Assembly (NCBI RefSeq): GCF_040096455.1
Contig: NZ_JBBMER010000007.1
Coordinates: forward strand, 1-64,000
Length of the DNA: 64,000 nt
Origin: Lachnospira rogosae
GTDB taxonomy: Bacteria; Bacillota; Clostridia; Lachnospirales; Lachnospiraceae
Direction: 5' to 3'
In this document: positions 23,520 through 32,122 of the stretch, one piece after another
Layout: the number at the start of each line of letters is the position of its first letter
Position numbering within the stretch: the stretch's first letter is position 1
Made by a program: the position numbers and the translations under genes
The notes under the pieces: model-generated
What the model was told of the DNA's origin: nothing
Seen by the model: only the letters and a program-made list of their open reading frames with translations
The model's database searches: none

Positions 23520-25010
23520 ATGCAGACTAAATTTAATTATGTTAAACCAAGCGAATGTAATATCGACTACCACAATCTTATTAATTATGCAAAACGTCTT
23601 GAAAATCAGGATATTCCTATGCACAGCCTTATAATTATGCGTGGAAACAATATATGTATGGAAAGCTATTACAAGCCTTACGACAACAATTCACTTCACC
23701 GTATGTTTTCTATGACAAAGTCTTTAGTATCTTTGGGCATTGGCTGTCTGTATGGCGAACACAAGTTATCATTAGATGACCATATTGTTGATTATTTTAA
23801 AGATAAACTTCCCCAAAATGGAGCTTATGATTATATGAAAATGCTTACTATAAGGGATATGCTTACTATGAGAACGTGCCACGACAGCACCACTTATAAA
23901 ACTGCTGGCATAACCGACTGGGTGGGCTCATTCTTTACAGTCAAGCCTGTTCACGCACCTGGCACACAATTCTCTTATGACACTTCATCAACTCACGTTC
24001 TTGGTGCTCTTATCGAAAGACTATCTGGAATGAGACTTATTGACTATCTTAAAGAAAAGTTCCTTAATGAACTGGGATTTTCTGAAGATACATTTATTCT
24101 TCCTGACCCTTGTGGAATTCCTATGGGCGGTTCTGGAATATGTGCAAGACCTGTTGATATGCTTAAAATAATCTATCTTATATCTAAAGATGGTGTATAC
24201 AACGACAAGCAGCTTATTCCAGCAGATTACATCAAAGCCGCAAGAATGAAGCAGAGCGATCCTTATGGAAAGAGCGGTACCTTGGAGGAAATGCAGGGTT
24301 ATGGTTATCAGATATGGATCACACGCAACGGCGGATATGCCCTCTATGGTATGGCGGGACAGCTTGCGCTTTATGTTCCTGATAAGGACATCTATATGGT
24401 AACAACCGCTGATACCCTTGGACGTCAAGGCGGCGTACAGTGCATATATGATGCCTTCTGGGAAGAAATCTATAATAAAATCGATGACGAAACATCTGTT
24501 AATAACGAAACTGATGCACAGCTTGCAGAATACAATACCTTTATTAACAGCCGTGAATTGTTCTGCCTTAAGGACAGCACTGCTTCCTCATATGAGAATT
24601 TAATCAATAATGTTACATATGTATGTGATGAAAATGTATGTAACATGACCGCTGTAAAAGTTACAATTCATAATGCAGACAATGCCAGCACGGACACTAA
24701 TAACACTACCAGAAAATGGGGAACAATAACCTATACTAACGAAACAGGCACACATAGCATTGACTTTGGATTTGGTTATAACATCGTATCTGAATTTCCT
24801 ATATACAATTTCAGATGTGCTGCTTCTGCTGTTTGGAAATGTGACAATAACCTTCTTATTAAAATACAGATTATAGACTCTGCTATTGGCAACCTCTATA
24901 TATCTTTATCTTATAAGGATAATTATGCTTCTGTATTCTTAAAGAAATATGAAGAAACATTTTTCAATGAATTCAATGGTGTGTTTGGTGCAATCAGAAG
25001 CCTACAGTAA
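23520..25010 (+). CDS. Serine hydrolase, class C beta-lactamase-like
   Basis: 496 residues. Residues about 35-350 form a beta-lactamase/transpeptidase-like domain with the nucleophile motif SMTK (64-67) and the catalytic tyrosine in FSYDTSSTHVLG (Tyr153). The third motif may lie near YALYGMAGQ. The C-terminal 120 residues form a separate, probably beta-rich domain (KWGTITYTNETGTHSIDFG). No signal peptide, so it is cytoplasmic, more likely an esterase or peptidase than an antibiotic-resistance enzyme. GGAGG precedes the ATG. Single gene with its own promoter and terminator. Substrate unknown. Confidence 0.82.
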   Translation: MQTKFNYVKPSECNIDYHNLINYAKRLENQDIPMHSLIIMRGNNICMESYYKPYDNNSLHRMFSMTKSLVSLGIGCLYGEHKLSLDDHIVDYFKDKLPQNGAYDYMKMLTIRDMLTMRTCHDSTTYKTAGITDWVGSFFTVKPVHAPGTQFSYDTSSTHVLGALIERLSGMRLIDYLKEKFLNELGFSEDTFILPDPCGIPMGGSGICARPVDMLKIIYLISKDGVYNDKQLIPADYIKAARMKQSDPYGKSGTLEEMQGYGYQIWITRNGGYALYGMAGQLALYVPDKDIYMVTTADTLGRQGGVQCIYDAFWEEIYNKIDDETSVNNETDAQLAEYNTFINSRELFCLKDSTASSYENLINNVTYVCDENVCNMTAVKVTIHNADNASTDTNNTTRKWGTITYTNETGTHSIDFGFGYNIVSEFPIYNFRCAASAVWKCDNNLLIKIQIIDSAIGNLYISLSYKDNYASVFLKKYEETFFNEFNGVFGAIRSLQ

Positions 25011-25058
25011 CCTGATTGAATATTATTACAGTAACATAACTAACGAATCATATAATAA

Positions 25059-25105
25059 AATGACATAGCGGCAGTGATTTATTAGTTCACTGCTTCTATG
25101 TCATT
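25059..25105. terminator. Convergent terminator
   Basis: AATGACATAGcGGCAGTGA...TTCACTGCttCTATGTCATT (25059-25105) forms a long, nearly perfect stem between the convergent serine hydrolase and glycosyltransferase genes. Confidence 0.75.
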
Positions 25106-25219
25106 CTTATTACAATCTTTAATTATTATAATACCAGTGGCGGTATTTCTTTTTAACTATCACATCATATTATAATGATAATACTCACGCCTTACCGCAA
25201 TCGTGATAATCACATTTTA

Positions 25220-26401
25220 TTAATAATTTACTATATCAAGAATTGTGGCAATTCTCTGTATATAACTGTGCTTTTGTTTAACTATGTTATAGCCGTTGAG
25301 TGCAATCAGTCTGCGCTCATCTTCGTGTGCCAGATAATATTCCGCTTTACGGCAGCAGTCATTAATGTCCTCATAGTACACGATATCTTTTCCATTTTCA
25401 AAATAATCCGGGAGTTCCACCTGAAAATTCGTAAGCAGAAAACCTCCTGCTCCTAATATGTCCCACACTCTTAATGGTATGCCCGTCCTTATATTTCTTA
25501 TTGTCATATTAAGATTAATTCTCGAATTGTTAAATACAAGTGGCATATGTGTCATATAAGCTACTGCACCCCTGTAGTCAACGCCTTCCAGCTTACTGTC
25601 AATCGTGTCTGTATACAAGGCAGTATTATGACCCCTTAACGTCTTTGACAACCTGTTAAGCGTACTTACACGTTCTATATTAGCAAGCTTAAAGCCCAGA
25701 AATGTAGACTCAAACACAAGCCGTATATCAGAAAATGCCCTGTCCCCCTGCCTGAAATCTATTATCTCCGACAATTCCTTTAATATATCTACTGTCAGCA
25801 AATCGTCTATTATGTTATCCCCATATATATTAAGCTGTGCAAGCATTGCCGCATCAAAATACCCCTTCATATATGGCGGCAGTTTATCTTTAATATCATC
25901 ATAGGAATTCTTATGATACATACTTCCAACGAATGAAACATCAGCCGCAAACCTCTGCCGATCTTCTTTGCTCTGCCGACCAATCAGCTTATCAAGCCTT
26001 TCTGTATTAACAGCAAGCGGAAGATAGTATACATTTCGGACACCCATCTGCTTTAATTCATAATAAAAGAACTTATCAAATATAAATATATAATTACACG
26101 AATTAAATACAGACTGGTGATAAAGAGATATAAGTGGACTGTCTACTGTCCATGCAATATACTTCTTTCCAAGCTTTTCACATACATCTGATATATGCGG
26201 AAAGTAGTTAAGAGAAAATACTATATCATATTCTGAAATCACATCTGATATCTCTTTCATATCGTGTTCTTTATAGCCTGTGATACTGTTACTGTTGACA
26301 GGCTTTTCTTCATACATATCAACGGTATGTCCGAAATATTCAAACGCTTCGGCTACATCGCTTTGATTGTATACTTTCCATTTGTACATTAGGATTTTCA
26401 A
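25220..26401 (-). CDS. CgeB-like / DUF3880-type glycosyltransferase
   Basis: About 393 residues. The N-terminal part (KILMYKW, DIVFSLNYFPHI, YIAWTVDSPL) matches the DUF3880-like fold. The C-terminal part with GIPLRVWDILGAGGFLLTNFQ and a YYLAHEDERRLIALNGY tail matches the glycosyl transferases group 1 / CgeB module, often used in flagellin or surface glycan maturation. I place the start at TTG 26401, with AGGTGA 8 nt upstream; the open frame extends to a GTG at 26413. No sugar-pathway neighbours. The upstream region is the unusual palindromic island. Confidence 0.8.
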   Translation of the reverse strand: MKILMYKWKVYNQSDVAEAFEYFGHTVDMYEEKPVNSNSITGYKEHDMKEISDVISEYDIVFSLNYFPHISDVCEKLGKKYIAWTVDSPLISLYHQSVFNSCNYIFIFDKFFYYELKQMGVRNVYYLPLAVNTERLDKLIGRQSKEDRQRFAADVSFVGSMYHKNSYDDIKDKLPPYMKGYFDAAMLAQLNIYGDNIIDDLLTVDILKELSEIIDFRQGDRAFSDIRLVFESTFLGFKLANIERVSTLNRLSKTLRGHNTALYTDTIDSKLEGVDYRGAVAYMTHMPLVFNNSRINLNMTIRNIRTGIPLRVWDILGAGGFLLTNFQVELPDYFENGKDIVYYEDINDCCRKAEYYLAHEDERRLIALNGYNIVKQKHSYIQRIATILDIVNY

Positions 26402-26443
26402 ATTGGGGGTCACCTGCTTTTCTTTTAATTTGTGGGAGTACTT

Positions 26444-26643
26444 TACAAAACTTTTGTGGTGGCGGTGGTGGACGGACGTTGTGCGGCATTAATATATTAC
26501 CGCTGGGCACGCTCCCGCTACTTGAAGCCGCAGCGGACACTAAGCGGCTAAAGGACAGCCGCTAAGTGCCGGCGGCTTCAACAGTACCCAGCTTGCAATA
26601 TATTAATGCCGCACAACTGCGATTGCCAGCCGGAAGTTTTGTA
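26444..26643. repeat. Long imperfect palindrome 1 (200 bp)
   Basis: The outer arms TACAAAACTT/AAGTTTTGTA are at 26444-26453 and 26634-26643. A perfect 21-bp arm pair is at 26478-26498 and 26597-26617. An inner near-perfect stem at 26522-26549 and 26557-26581 is capped by the 7-nt loop AAAGGAC (26550-26556). GC content is far above the surroundings and there is no plausible gene on either strand. As plus-strand RNA the apical loop presents ANGGA. Confidence 0.85.
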
Positions 26644-26734
26644 AGTGCTTGCCGTAATTTATTTCGTGGAGTGGGGCTGTTGTTCTCTCGGCTAAGTAGG
26701 ACCTATCAACGTGTGTAAATTAAGCAGTACCCAG

Positions 26735-26998
26735 ATATAAGGAACGAAAAAATCAAGGGAGGGTGGCTGGGGTGAGGAGGTGGTCCTTTAAACATATTGT
26801 GATATTTCTTAGGCTTTCCCTCTACGTCCAACAGCACTCGTACAAGGATGTACGAGTGAGCGAATACGAAACACGGATGTTTCGTCTGAACGGCTGTGTC
26901 CCTATCAACAACCTTCACAGAAAATCTTAGAAATATCCAATCTGTTTACCTGACCATCACCTTATCCCAGCAGCCCTCCCTTTTTTCGAGCCTTATAT
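26735..26998. repeat. Long imperfect palindrome 2 (264 bp) with a two-hairpin apex
   Basis: The outer arms ATATAAGG/CCTTATAT (26735-26742, 26991-26998) continue inward through GGGAGGG/CCCTCCC and GATATTTCT/AGAAATATC. This gives a stem of roughly 90 imperfect pairs. The apex splits into two perfect hairpins: CACTCGTAC-aaggat-GTACGAGTG (26835-26858) and ACGAAACA-cgga-TGTTTCGT (26866-26885). On the plus strand both loops hold GGA, and the first reads GTACAAGGATGT. No gene on either strand. Confidence 0.85.
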
Positions 26999-27091
26999 AG
27001 TCCGGCTAATCCATAACCTCCAGCTTAACACCTTAATATCGTGCCTTATATCGTCCGAAGTCCGACTAACCAAAAGCTGCCCCCTCTCGCA

Positions 27092-28387
27092 TTACTCTCG
27101 TGTAGCCCTGTCAAGCACCTGAAAATAATCCTCAAAGGTCTTCGCACAACACTCATAATCATCAATTATAATGCCATCCACTCTGAGCCCGATAAGTGCA
27201 AATGCCATAGCCATTCTATGATCGGAGTATGTCTTTACAACGCCTGGTTTAATATGTCCTGGAAGAATTTCTATTCTGTCTCTTCCCTTCTTAATATCTA
27301 TGCAGAGGCTGTTAAGTTCATTAGCAATAGCCTCTATTCTATCTGACTCCTGAAGTCTTATATGTTCAATATTTCTTATAATTGTTGGTGTCTTTGCAAA
27401 TGGAGCAATTGCCGCAAGTGTCATTGTCTGGTCTGAGAAGTCATTCATATCTACGTCTACGCCATTGTATTCACCATTAGCAGGACCTGTAACACTTATT
27501 CCTTCATGCTCTTCCTCAACTTTACAGCCTAACTGCTTTAACACCTCAAGGAACTTCATATCTCCCTGCATTGAAGTATATCTTACATTCTTAACAAGGG
27601 CATAACCACCTGTAAGTGCTGCTGCCGCATAGAAATAGCAGGCTGCTGACACATCAGGTTCAATCTGATATGTACCTGCAACATAATTGTCATCAGCAGG
27701 TATCTGATATACAGCCCCTTCGTGTACAACCTCACAGCCGAACTGCTTCATCATATTAGATGTTATTCTTATATATGAGCCATCTGTCTTCTTGCTTGTA
27801 ATATTAATCTTAAGACCACTGTCAAGCATTGGTGCTGTCATCATAAGTGCACTTAAGAACTGTGTACTCTCACTTATGTCAATTGATACCTCTGCCTTAG
27901 GCTTATTACCGCCAAAAGCTGCACCTGTTACCTTTACTGGAAGATGTCCGTTTTTTTCAAGGAACTCAAAATGTGCTCCCATATCTTCAAGTGCATTAAA
28001 TAAAGGAAGCATTGGTCTTTTCTTCATCTGCTCAGAACTTTCTATTGTATACTGTCCATCAGAAAAAGCTAACATTGCCGTAAGAAATCTTGCTGCTGTT
28101 CCTGCACTGCCTACATTGATAACGCCCTCTTTCTTAGGAATATTGCCACCATGTCCTTCTATGATTGCATATTTGTCAACTTCATTTACCTGTATAACAT
28201 AACCTAATGCTATAAGACTTGAAAGAAAATGTCTTGAATCATCGCTGAATAACACTCCATTAAGTCTGCACTCTCCATCTGATAACGCTGCCATAAGAAG
28301 TGCTCTGTTCGTAATACTCTTAGAACCCGGCACTTCAACAACACAGTTAATTGGCTTATTTAACTTTCTTACCTTATATTGTGACAT
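27092..28387 (-). CDS. aroA: 3-phosphoshikimate 1-carboxyvinyltransferase (EPSP synthase)
   Basis: Joins shikimate-3-phosphate and PEP in the chorismate pathway. 431 residues with the substrate-binding PGSKSITNRALLMAAL near the N-terminus, GSAGTAARFLTA near 92, KKRPM near 122, and RLQESDRIEA and SDHRMAMAFAL in the C-terminal half. The alanine after GSAGT and other details suit a class II-like enzyme, but I do not infer inhibitor tolerance. AGAGG precedes the ATG. It lies 30 nt downstream of the citrate synthase gene and no other aro genes are adjacent. Confidence 0.93.
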   Translation of the reverse strand: MSQYKVRKLNKPINCVVEVPGSKSITNRALLMAALSDGECRLNGVLFSDDSRHFLSSLIALGYVIQVNEVDKYAIIEGHGGNIPKKEGVINVGSAGTAARFLTAMLAFSDGQYTIESSEQMKKRPMLPLFNALEDMGAHFEFLEKNGHLPVKVTGAAFGGNKPKAEVSIDISESTQFLSALMMTAPMLDSGLKINITSKKTDGSYIRITSNMMKQFGCEVVHEGAVYQIPADDNYVAGTYQIEPDVSAACYFYAAAALTGGYALVKNVRYTSMQGDMKFLEVLKQLGCKVEEEHEGISVTGPANGEYNGVDVDMNDFSDQTMTLAAIAPFAKTPTIIRNIEHIRLQESDRIEAIANELNSLCIDIKKGRDRIEILPGHIKPGVVKTYSDHRMAMAFALIGLRVDGIIIDDYECCAKTFEDYFQVLDRATRE

Positions 28388-28417
28388 TTTGATTAATACC
28401 TCTTTAATTGCTAATTA

Positions 28418-29794
28418 TTATTTGCGTTCTTCCATCTTAGGATAATCCCTATGCCAGCCTACATACTTATAAGCAGGACGAATAATCTTTCCTGCATTGA
28501 CAAGCTCTTCAAGACGATGAGCACACCAGCCTGAAATACGAGCTGTTGCGAACATAGGAGTAAACATTTCTTCTGGAATACCAAGCATTGAATATACAAA
28601 TCCACTGTAGAAATCGACATTGGCACATACCGGCTTGAACATTTTTCTTTTGTTCATAATAAGCTGTCCTGCTTCTTTTTCTACTGTCTCATAAAGAGCA
28701 TACTCCTTCTCCATTCCCTTTTCAACAGAAAGATTTTTCGCAAAGCTCTTAAGTATAACTTCTCTTGGGTCAGAATTAGTGTATACAGCATGACCCATAC
28801 CATATATAAGACCTGCACCATCAAATGCTTGTTTATCAAGAATTTTATTAAGATATGCACAGATTTCTTCTTTATTATCCCAATCCTTGCAGTTAGCTTT
28901 TATATCAGCGAACATTTCCTGAACCTTAAGGTTAGCACCACCATGCTTAGGACCTTTAAGGGAAGCGATTGAAGCTGCCATAGCTGAATATGTATCAGTT
29001 CCTGATGATGTTACAACGTGGTTAGTAAATGTTGAGTTATTACCACCACCATGCTCTGCGTGGAGTACAAGACAGATATCAAGAACCTTAGCTTCAAGCT
29101 CTGTGAACTGTCCATCATCTCTTAACATATAAAGAATATTCTCTGCCGTTGAATATCCCTTCCTAGGATTCTTAATCATAAGCGTTCCGTCTAATTTAAA
29201 ATGTCTGTATGACTGATACGCATATACTGTAAGCAAAGGCATCTTAGCTATAAGCTGTAACGACTGCCTTAATACATTAGGAATTGATATGTCATCCGGA
29301 TTTTCATCATATGAATAAAGGCTTAAGATACTTTTCATAAGTGAATTCATAAGATTAGTACTTGTTGCCTTCATAATTACATCTCTGATAAATGCACCTG
29401 AAAGTTCCTGTAAATCAGCAAGTATTCTAAGGAAACTGTCAAGCTGTTTCTCTGTAGGAAGATTACCAAATAAAAGAAGGTAAGTTGCTTCTTCAAAACG
29501 GAATCTATCTCTTGTAGAGCCTTTAATAATATCCTGGACATTATATCCCTGAAAATATAACTGTCCATCGACAGGTATCTTTCTACCATGAACATTCTCA
29601 TTACCACATACATCAGATATTTCTGTAAGTCCTGTAAGAACACCATTACCATTGCTATCACGAAGACCCCTCTTAACATCATATTCGATATATAAATTCT
29701 GGTCAATGGAGCCTGATCTTGTACACTCTTTAACGAGTTCTTCAAATTCACTTTTATCAACCGTTGTTAGTTCCATCATTTCCTGATTGTTCAT
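28418..29794 (-). CDS. Citrate synthase
   Basis: Condenses oxaloacetate and acetyl-CoA, feeding the oxidative branch to glutamate in an anaerobe. I choose the ATG at 29794 (458 aa) because AGAGGA sits five bases upstream. The reading frame extends 33 codons further without a site. Visible motifs: RKIPVDGQLYFQGYNVQDII, LHAEHGGGNNSTFT (catalytic His), GPKHGGAN, YGMGHAVY (second His) and NVDFYSGFVY. The divergent N-terminal ~40 residues (NNQEMMELTTVDKSEFEELV) are typical of the longer clostridial type. gltA or citZ names are not distinguished here. Confidence 0.93.
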   Translation of the reverse strand: MNNQEMMELTTVDKSEFEELVKECTRSGSIDQNLYIEYDVKRGLRDSNGNGVLTGLTEISDVCGNENVHGRKIPVDGQLYFQGYNVQDIIKGSTRDRFRFEEATYLLLFGNLPTEKQLDSFLRILADLQELSGAFIRDVIMKATSTNLMNSLMKSILSLYSYDENPDDISIPNVLRQSLQLIAKMPLLTVYAYQSYRHFKLDGTLMIKNPRKGYSTAENILYMLRDDGQFTELEAKVLDICLVLHAEHGGGNNSTFTNHVVTSSGTDTYSAMAASIASLKGPKHGGANLKVQEMFADIKANCKDWDNKEEICAYLNKILDKQAFDGAGLIYGMGHAVYTNSDPREVILKSFAKNLSVEKGMEKEYALYETVEKEAGQLIMNKRKMFKPVCANVDFYSGFVYSMLGIPEEMFTPMFATARISGWCAHRLEELVNAGKIIRPAYKYVGWHRDYPKMEERK

Positions 29795-29900
29795 TGTAAT
29801 CCTCTTTTCTGCGCAATCTTTAGTACCTGCCTGATAAATGCCTGATGCGCTAGACATATACCTGCCAGAATATGAATAATTATACATATTCATACGTCAT

Positions 29901-29930
29901 ATTATGCGATAACTAATCATATTTTGTCAA
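29901..29930 (-). promoter_or_regulatory. Promoter of the citrate synthase gene
   Basis: On the minus strand: TTGACA (29925-29930), 18-bp spacer, CATAAT (29901-29906). Confidence 0.6.
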
Positions 29931-30009
29931 TTAGTACACTTATTATTTTTAAGGTGTTATTACATTTTCAAAAGATTATTAACTCAATCAAAGCTTTTAC
30001 TTATTATTA

Positions 30010-30633
30010 TTAATGAAATCTTACATTCATATCCACGAATTGATCTCCGAAGAAATCCCTATATACAGTATCTGTTATCTCATCCATATAGTCATCTTCT
30101 ACTTCATCGCCTGCATACAATATTCTATATTCATTACCAAGGAAATAACAGCTTGTATTGCTTAATTTCATTCCATTCTTCTTATAAAAGCCTATTCTCT
30201 TAATCATATAATCCTTAGCTGCACCCTCATCTGCATAGTCAGGATTTTCAACCTCTAACATTAAGAGCCTGTCATCATTTACTGCAATATTCTTTAACTC
30301 CTGTAAAAATGTTGAACCTAAATGCTTTGAACGCTTATTCTTAACTATCGCAAGATAATCAAGAAGATATACATCTTTATTACTGCATTTTATAAAATAC
30401 GCATATCCTGCAAGCTCTCCATTATCCTCAAACATTCCATATACAAAATACTGTCCTTGCTCTCTCTTTCTTAACATCTGACTAAGAGGCTTAACCTCTG
30501 ATGCCGGAAAGTCTGTTACTATATGTTCATTATATATGTCTGTAATCTCGTCAGTCTCTAATATTCTTATGTAAAGACCATTTGCATTATCCTGTGTATC
30601 TGTGTTATTAATTCTAACGCTTATATTATTCAT
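30010..30633 (-). CDS. GNAT-family N-acetyltransferase
   Basis: 207 residues from the ATG at 30633, with GAGGAG upstream. The GNAT core is visible: GELAGYAYFI (strand 4), YLLDYLAIVKNKRSKHLGSTFL (acetyl-CoA loop, degenerate Q/RxxGxG) and ML EVENP (strand 5) followed by IGFYKKNGM. The C-terminal 40 residues add YEDDYMDEITDTVYRDFF-like helix. The start overlaps the end of the YcxB-like gene upstream by 8 nt, so the two are coupled. Substrate unknown. Confidence 0.8.
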   Translation of the reverse strand: MNNISVRINNTDTQDNANGLYIRILETDEITDIYNEHIVTDFPASEVKPLSQMLRKREQGQYFVYGMFEDNGELAGYAYFIKCSNKDVYLLDYLAIVKNKRSKHLGSTFLQELKNIAVNDDRLLMLEVENPDYADEGAAKDYMIKRIGFYKKNGMKLSNTSCYFLGNEYRILYAGDEVEDDYMDEITDTVYRDFFGDQFVDMNVRFH

Positions 30634-31171
30634 TAATATTCTCCTCATCATCCCTAAGTCCCATAACTGCTGTTGCAAGTTCGATTAAATCTTTATATGT
30701 CCCTTCAACAAAGCCTTCCTTATTAATTACAAGGCAGTCATCAGCAGACACAAAAAGATATATATTTTCCGTATCCTGATTCCATTTAATTATATCGTCC
30801 CAGCTGAATGTGTCCTTGTCGTCTTCCTCATCGGTTACAACAATATATTCTGCGTCGATATCATATGTAAATGTAATTCCAACCATTCTTGAATATATAT
30901 TATGGTACTTTCTTTTACTGCTTCTGTCCATTCCAATCATTCCTATATAAAGGAATACAGCCGCAGCACACGCATAAAATATTACCATAAACCAGTCGGC
31001 TTCCTCGCTCCCCATAATCTGGAATATAAGATATCTTATACAGCCCATTCCAAATAAAAGTCCGAAGATGTTGTATATCATTTTAAATATTTTGTACTTA
31101 TTATTATCAAAATTGCTCGCTCTCATTGCCGCATCAATGTACTCTTGTTTAAATAAGGTTCGATTTTTCAT
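30626..31171 (-). CDS. YcxB-like membrane protein
   Basis: 181 residues. The N-terminus (MKNRTLFKQEYIDAAMRA) is amphipathic, followed by two membrane segments (about 29-52 and 60-79) and a cytoplasmic beta-rich domain with YHNIYSRMVGITFTYDIDAEYIVV and FSWDDIIKWNQ. This matches the YcxB-like organisation of the gene at 5916. AGGAG precedes the ATG. It is the first gene of a two-gene unit with the GNAT protein. Function unknown. Confidence 0.75.
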   Translation of the reverse strand: MKNRTLFKQEYIDAAMRASNFDNNKYKIFKMIYNIFGLLFGMGCIRYLIFQIMGSEEADWFMVIFYACAAAVFLYIGMIGMDRSSKRKYHNIYSRMVGITFTYDIDAEYIVVTDEEDDKDTFSWDDIIKWNQDTENIYLFVSADDCLVINKEGFVEGTYKDLIELATAVMGLRDDEENINE

Positions 31172-31194
31172 ACTTCTCTCCTATTGTTTTATGT

Positions 31195-31200
31195 TATAAT
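31195..31200 (+). promoter_or_regulatory. Extended -10 promoter for the SDR-dus pair
   Basis: TATAAT at 31195-31200 preceded by TG one base upstream (ATGTTATAAT), in the divergent spacer. No good -35 box is seen. TCTGTGCGCA occurs twice downstream (around 31249 and 31287) and may be an operator. Confidence 0.4.
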
Positions 31201-31310
31201 GTTTCTATTGTAATGCAGTCCATTTAATTTTACAAGTGGAGTAATCGTGTCTGTGCGCACCTGACACTAAACTGTTATGCTTTAATCTGTGCGCAGAAAT
31301 GAGGTTTAAT

Positions 31311-32102
31311 ATGAATAATATTAATAATTCCAATAAATCCAGCCGTGCCGTTGCCTGCATAACCGGTGCAAGCTCTGGTATCGGCCGTGAAATGGCAAAG
31401 CTTTTAAGCAAGAAAGGCTATGACCTTATCCTTGTATCTAGAAATACTAAAGAAATGCTTCTTCTCTCACAGCAGTTATCTACAAGATGTGAAATAATAA
31501 CCTGTGATTTATCTGATGAAAATGCCTGCATTAAGCTTGGCAGGACATTGGCAAAGAAGAATATATATATCTTCATTAATAATGCCGGATTTGGCGACCT
31601 TGGAAGCTTTGATAAAACAAGCCTTAATAAAGAATTATCTATGATTAATGTAAATATCAAGGCAACCCATATTCTTACCAAATATATGGTTAAAGCTTTC
31701 AAGAAAAGAAACCGTGGTTACATTATGAATGTGGCTTCTAGTGCAGGACTTCTTCCTGGCGGTCCATATATGTCTACTTATTATGCTACTAAAAGTTATG
31801 TGACAAGTCTTACCAGTGCCATTAATGAAGAACTACGAGAGGCTAAGAGCAGGGTTCACATATGTATGTTATGTCCCGGCCCTGTTAACACCAACTTTAA
31901 TAATGTAGCTAATGTAACCTTTGCACTTCCGGGAATATCAGCCACTTACTGTGCTTCTTATGCATTAAGACAGATGTTTCGGGGCAAAGTCACAATTGTT
32001 CCTACTCTAATGATGAAGCTTGGCACAACTGTGGCAAAATGTGTACCTAGACAAATGGTTACTGCCATAACTGCAAGACAGCAGAAAAAGAAAATTATGT
32101 AA
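31311..32102 (+). CDS. SDR-family oxidoreductase (DltE/YqjQ-like)
   Basis: About 263 residues from the ATG at 31311, with GAGG six bases upstream. NADP-binding TGASSGIG is present near residue 15, NNAGFG near 90, catalytic Ser in VASSAGLLPGG and YYATKSYV (Tyr/Lys). The C-terminal hydrophobic/basic tail (RQMVTAITARQQKKKIM) suggests membrane association. This group is annotated broadly as short-chain dehydrogenase, and the substrate is unknown. It is followed by a dus gene after 20 nt and was probably cotranscribed with it. Confidence 0.8.
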   Translation: MNNINNSNKSSRAVACITGASSGIGREMAKLLSKKGYDLILVSRNTKEMLLLSQQLSTRCEIITCDLSDENACIKLGRTLAKKNIYIFINNAGFGDLGSFDKTSLNKELSMINVNIKATHILTKYMVKAFKKRNRGYIMNVASSAGLLPGGPYMSTYYATKSYVTSLTSAINEELREAKSRVHICMLCPGPVNTNFNNVANVTFALPGISATYCASYALRQMFRGKVTIVPTLMMKLGTTVAKCVPRQMVTAITARQQKKKIM

Positions 32103-32122
32103 TGTACAGGAAATGAGGAAAT

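Noticed and set aside
26340..26540. Proline-rich minus-strand frame (66 codons)
   Set aside because: It is a by-product of the GC-rich palindrome arm and has no ribosome site or natural composition.
26478..26617. Integron attC site
   Set aside because: The ends (GTTGTGC/GCACAAC) do not fit the RYYYAAC/GTTRRRY core, the orientation is wrong and there is no integrase or cassette array.
26706..26918. 70-codon minus-strand frame inside palindrome 2
   Set aside because: It spans the foldback stem and hairpins; low-complexity content and no start context support a structural element, not a gene.
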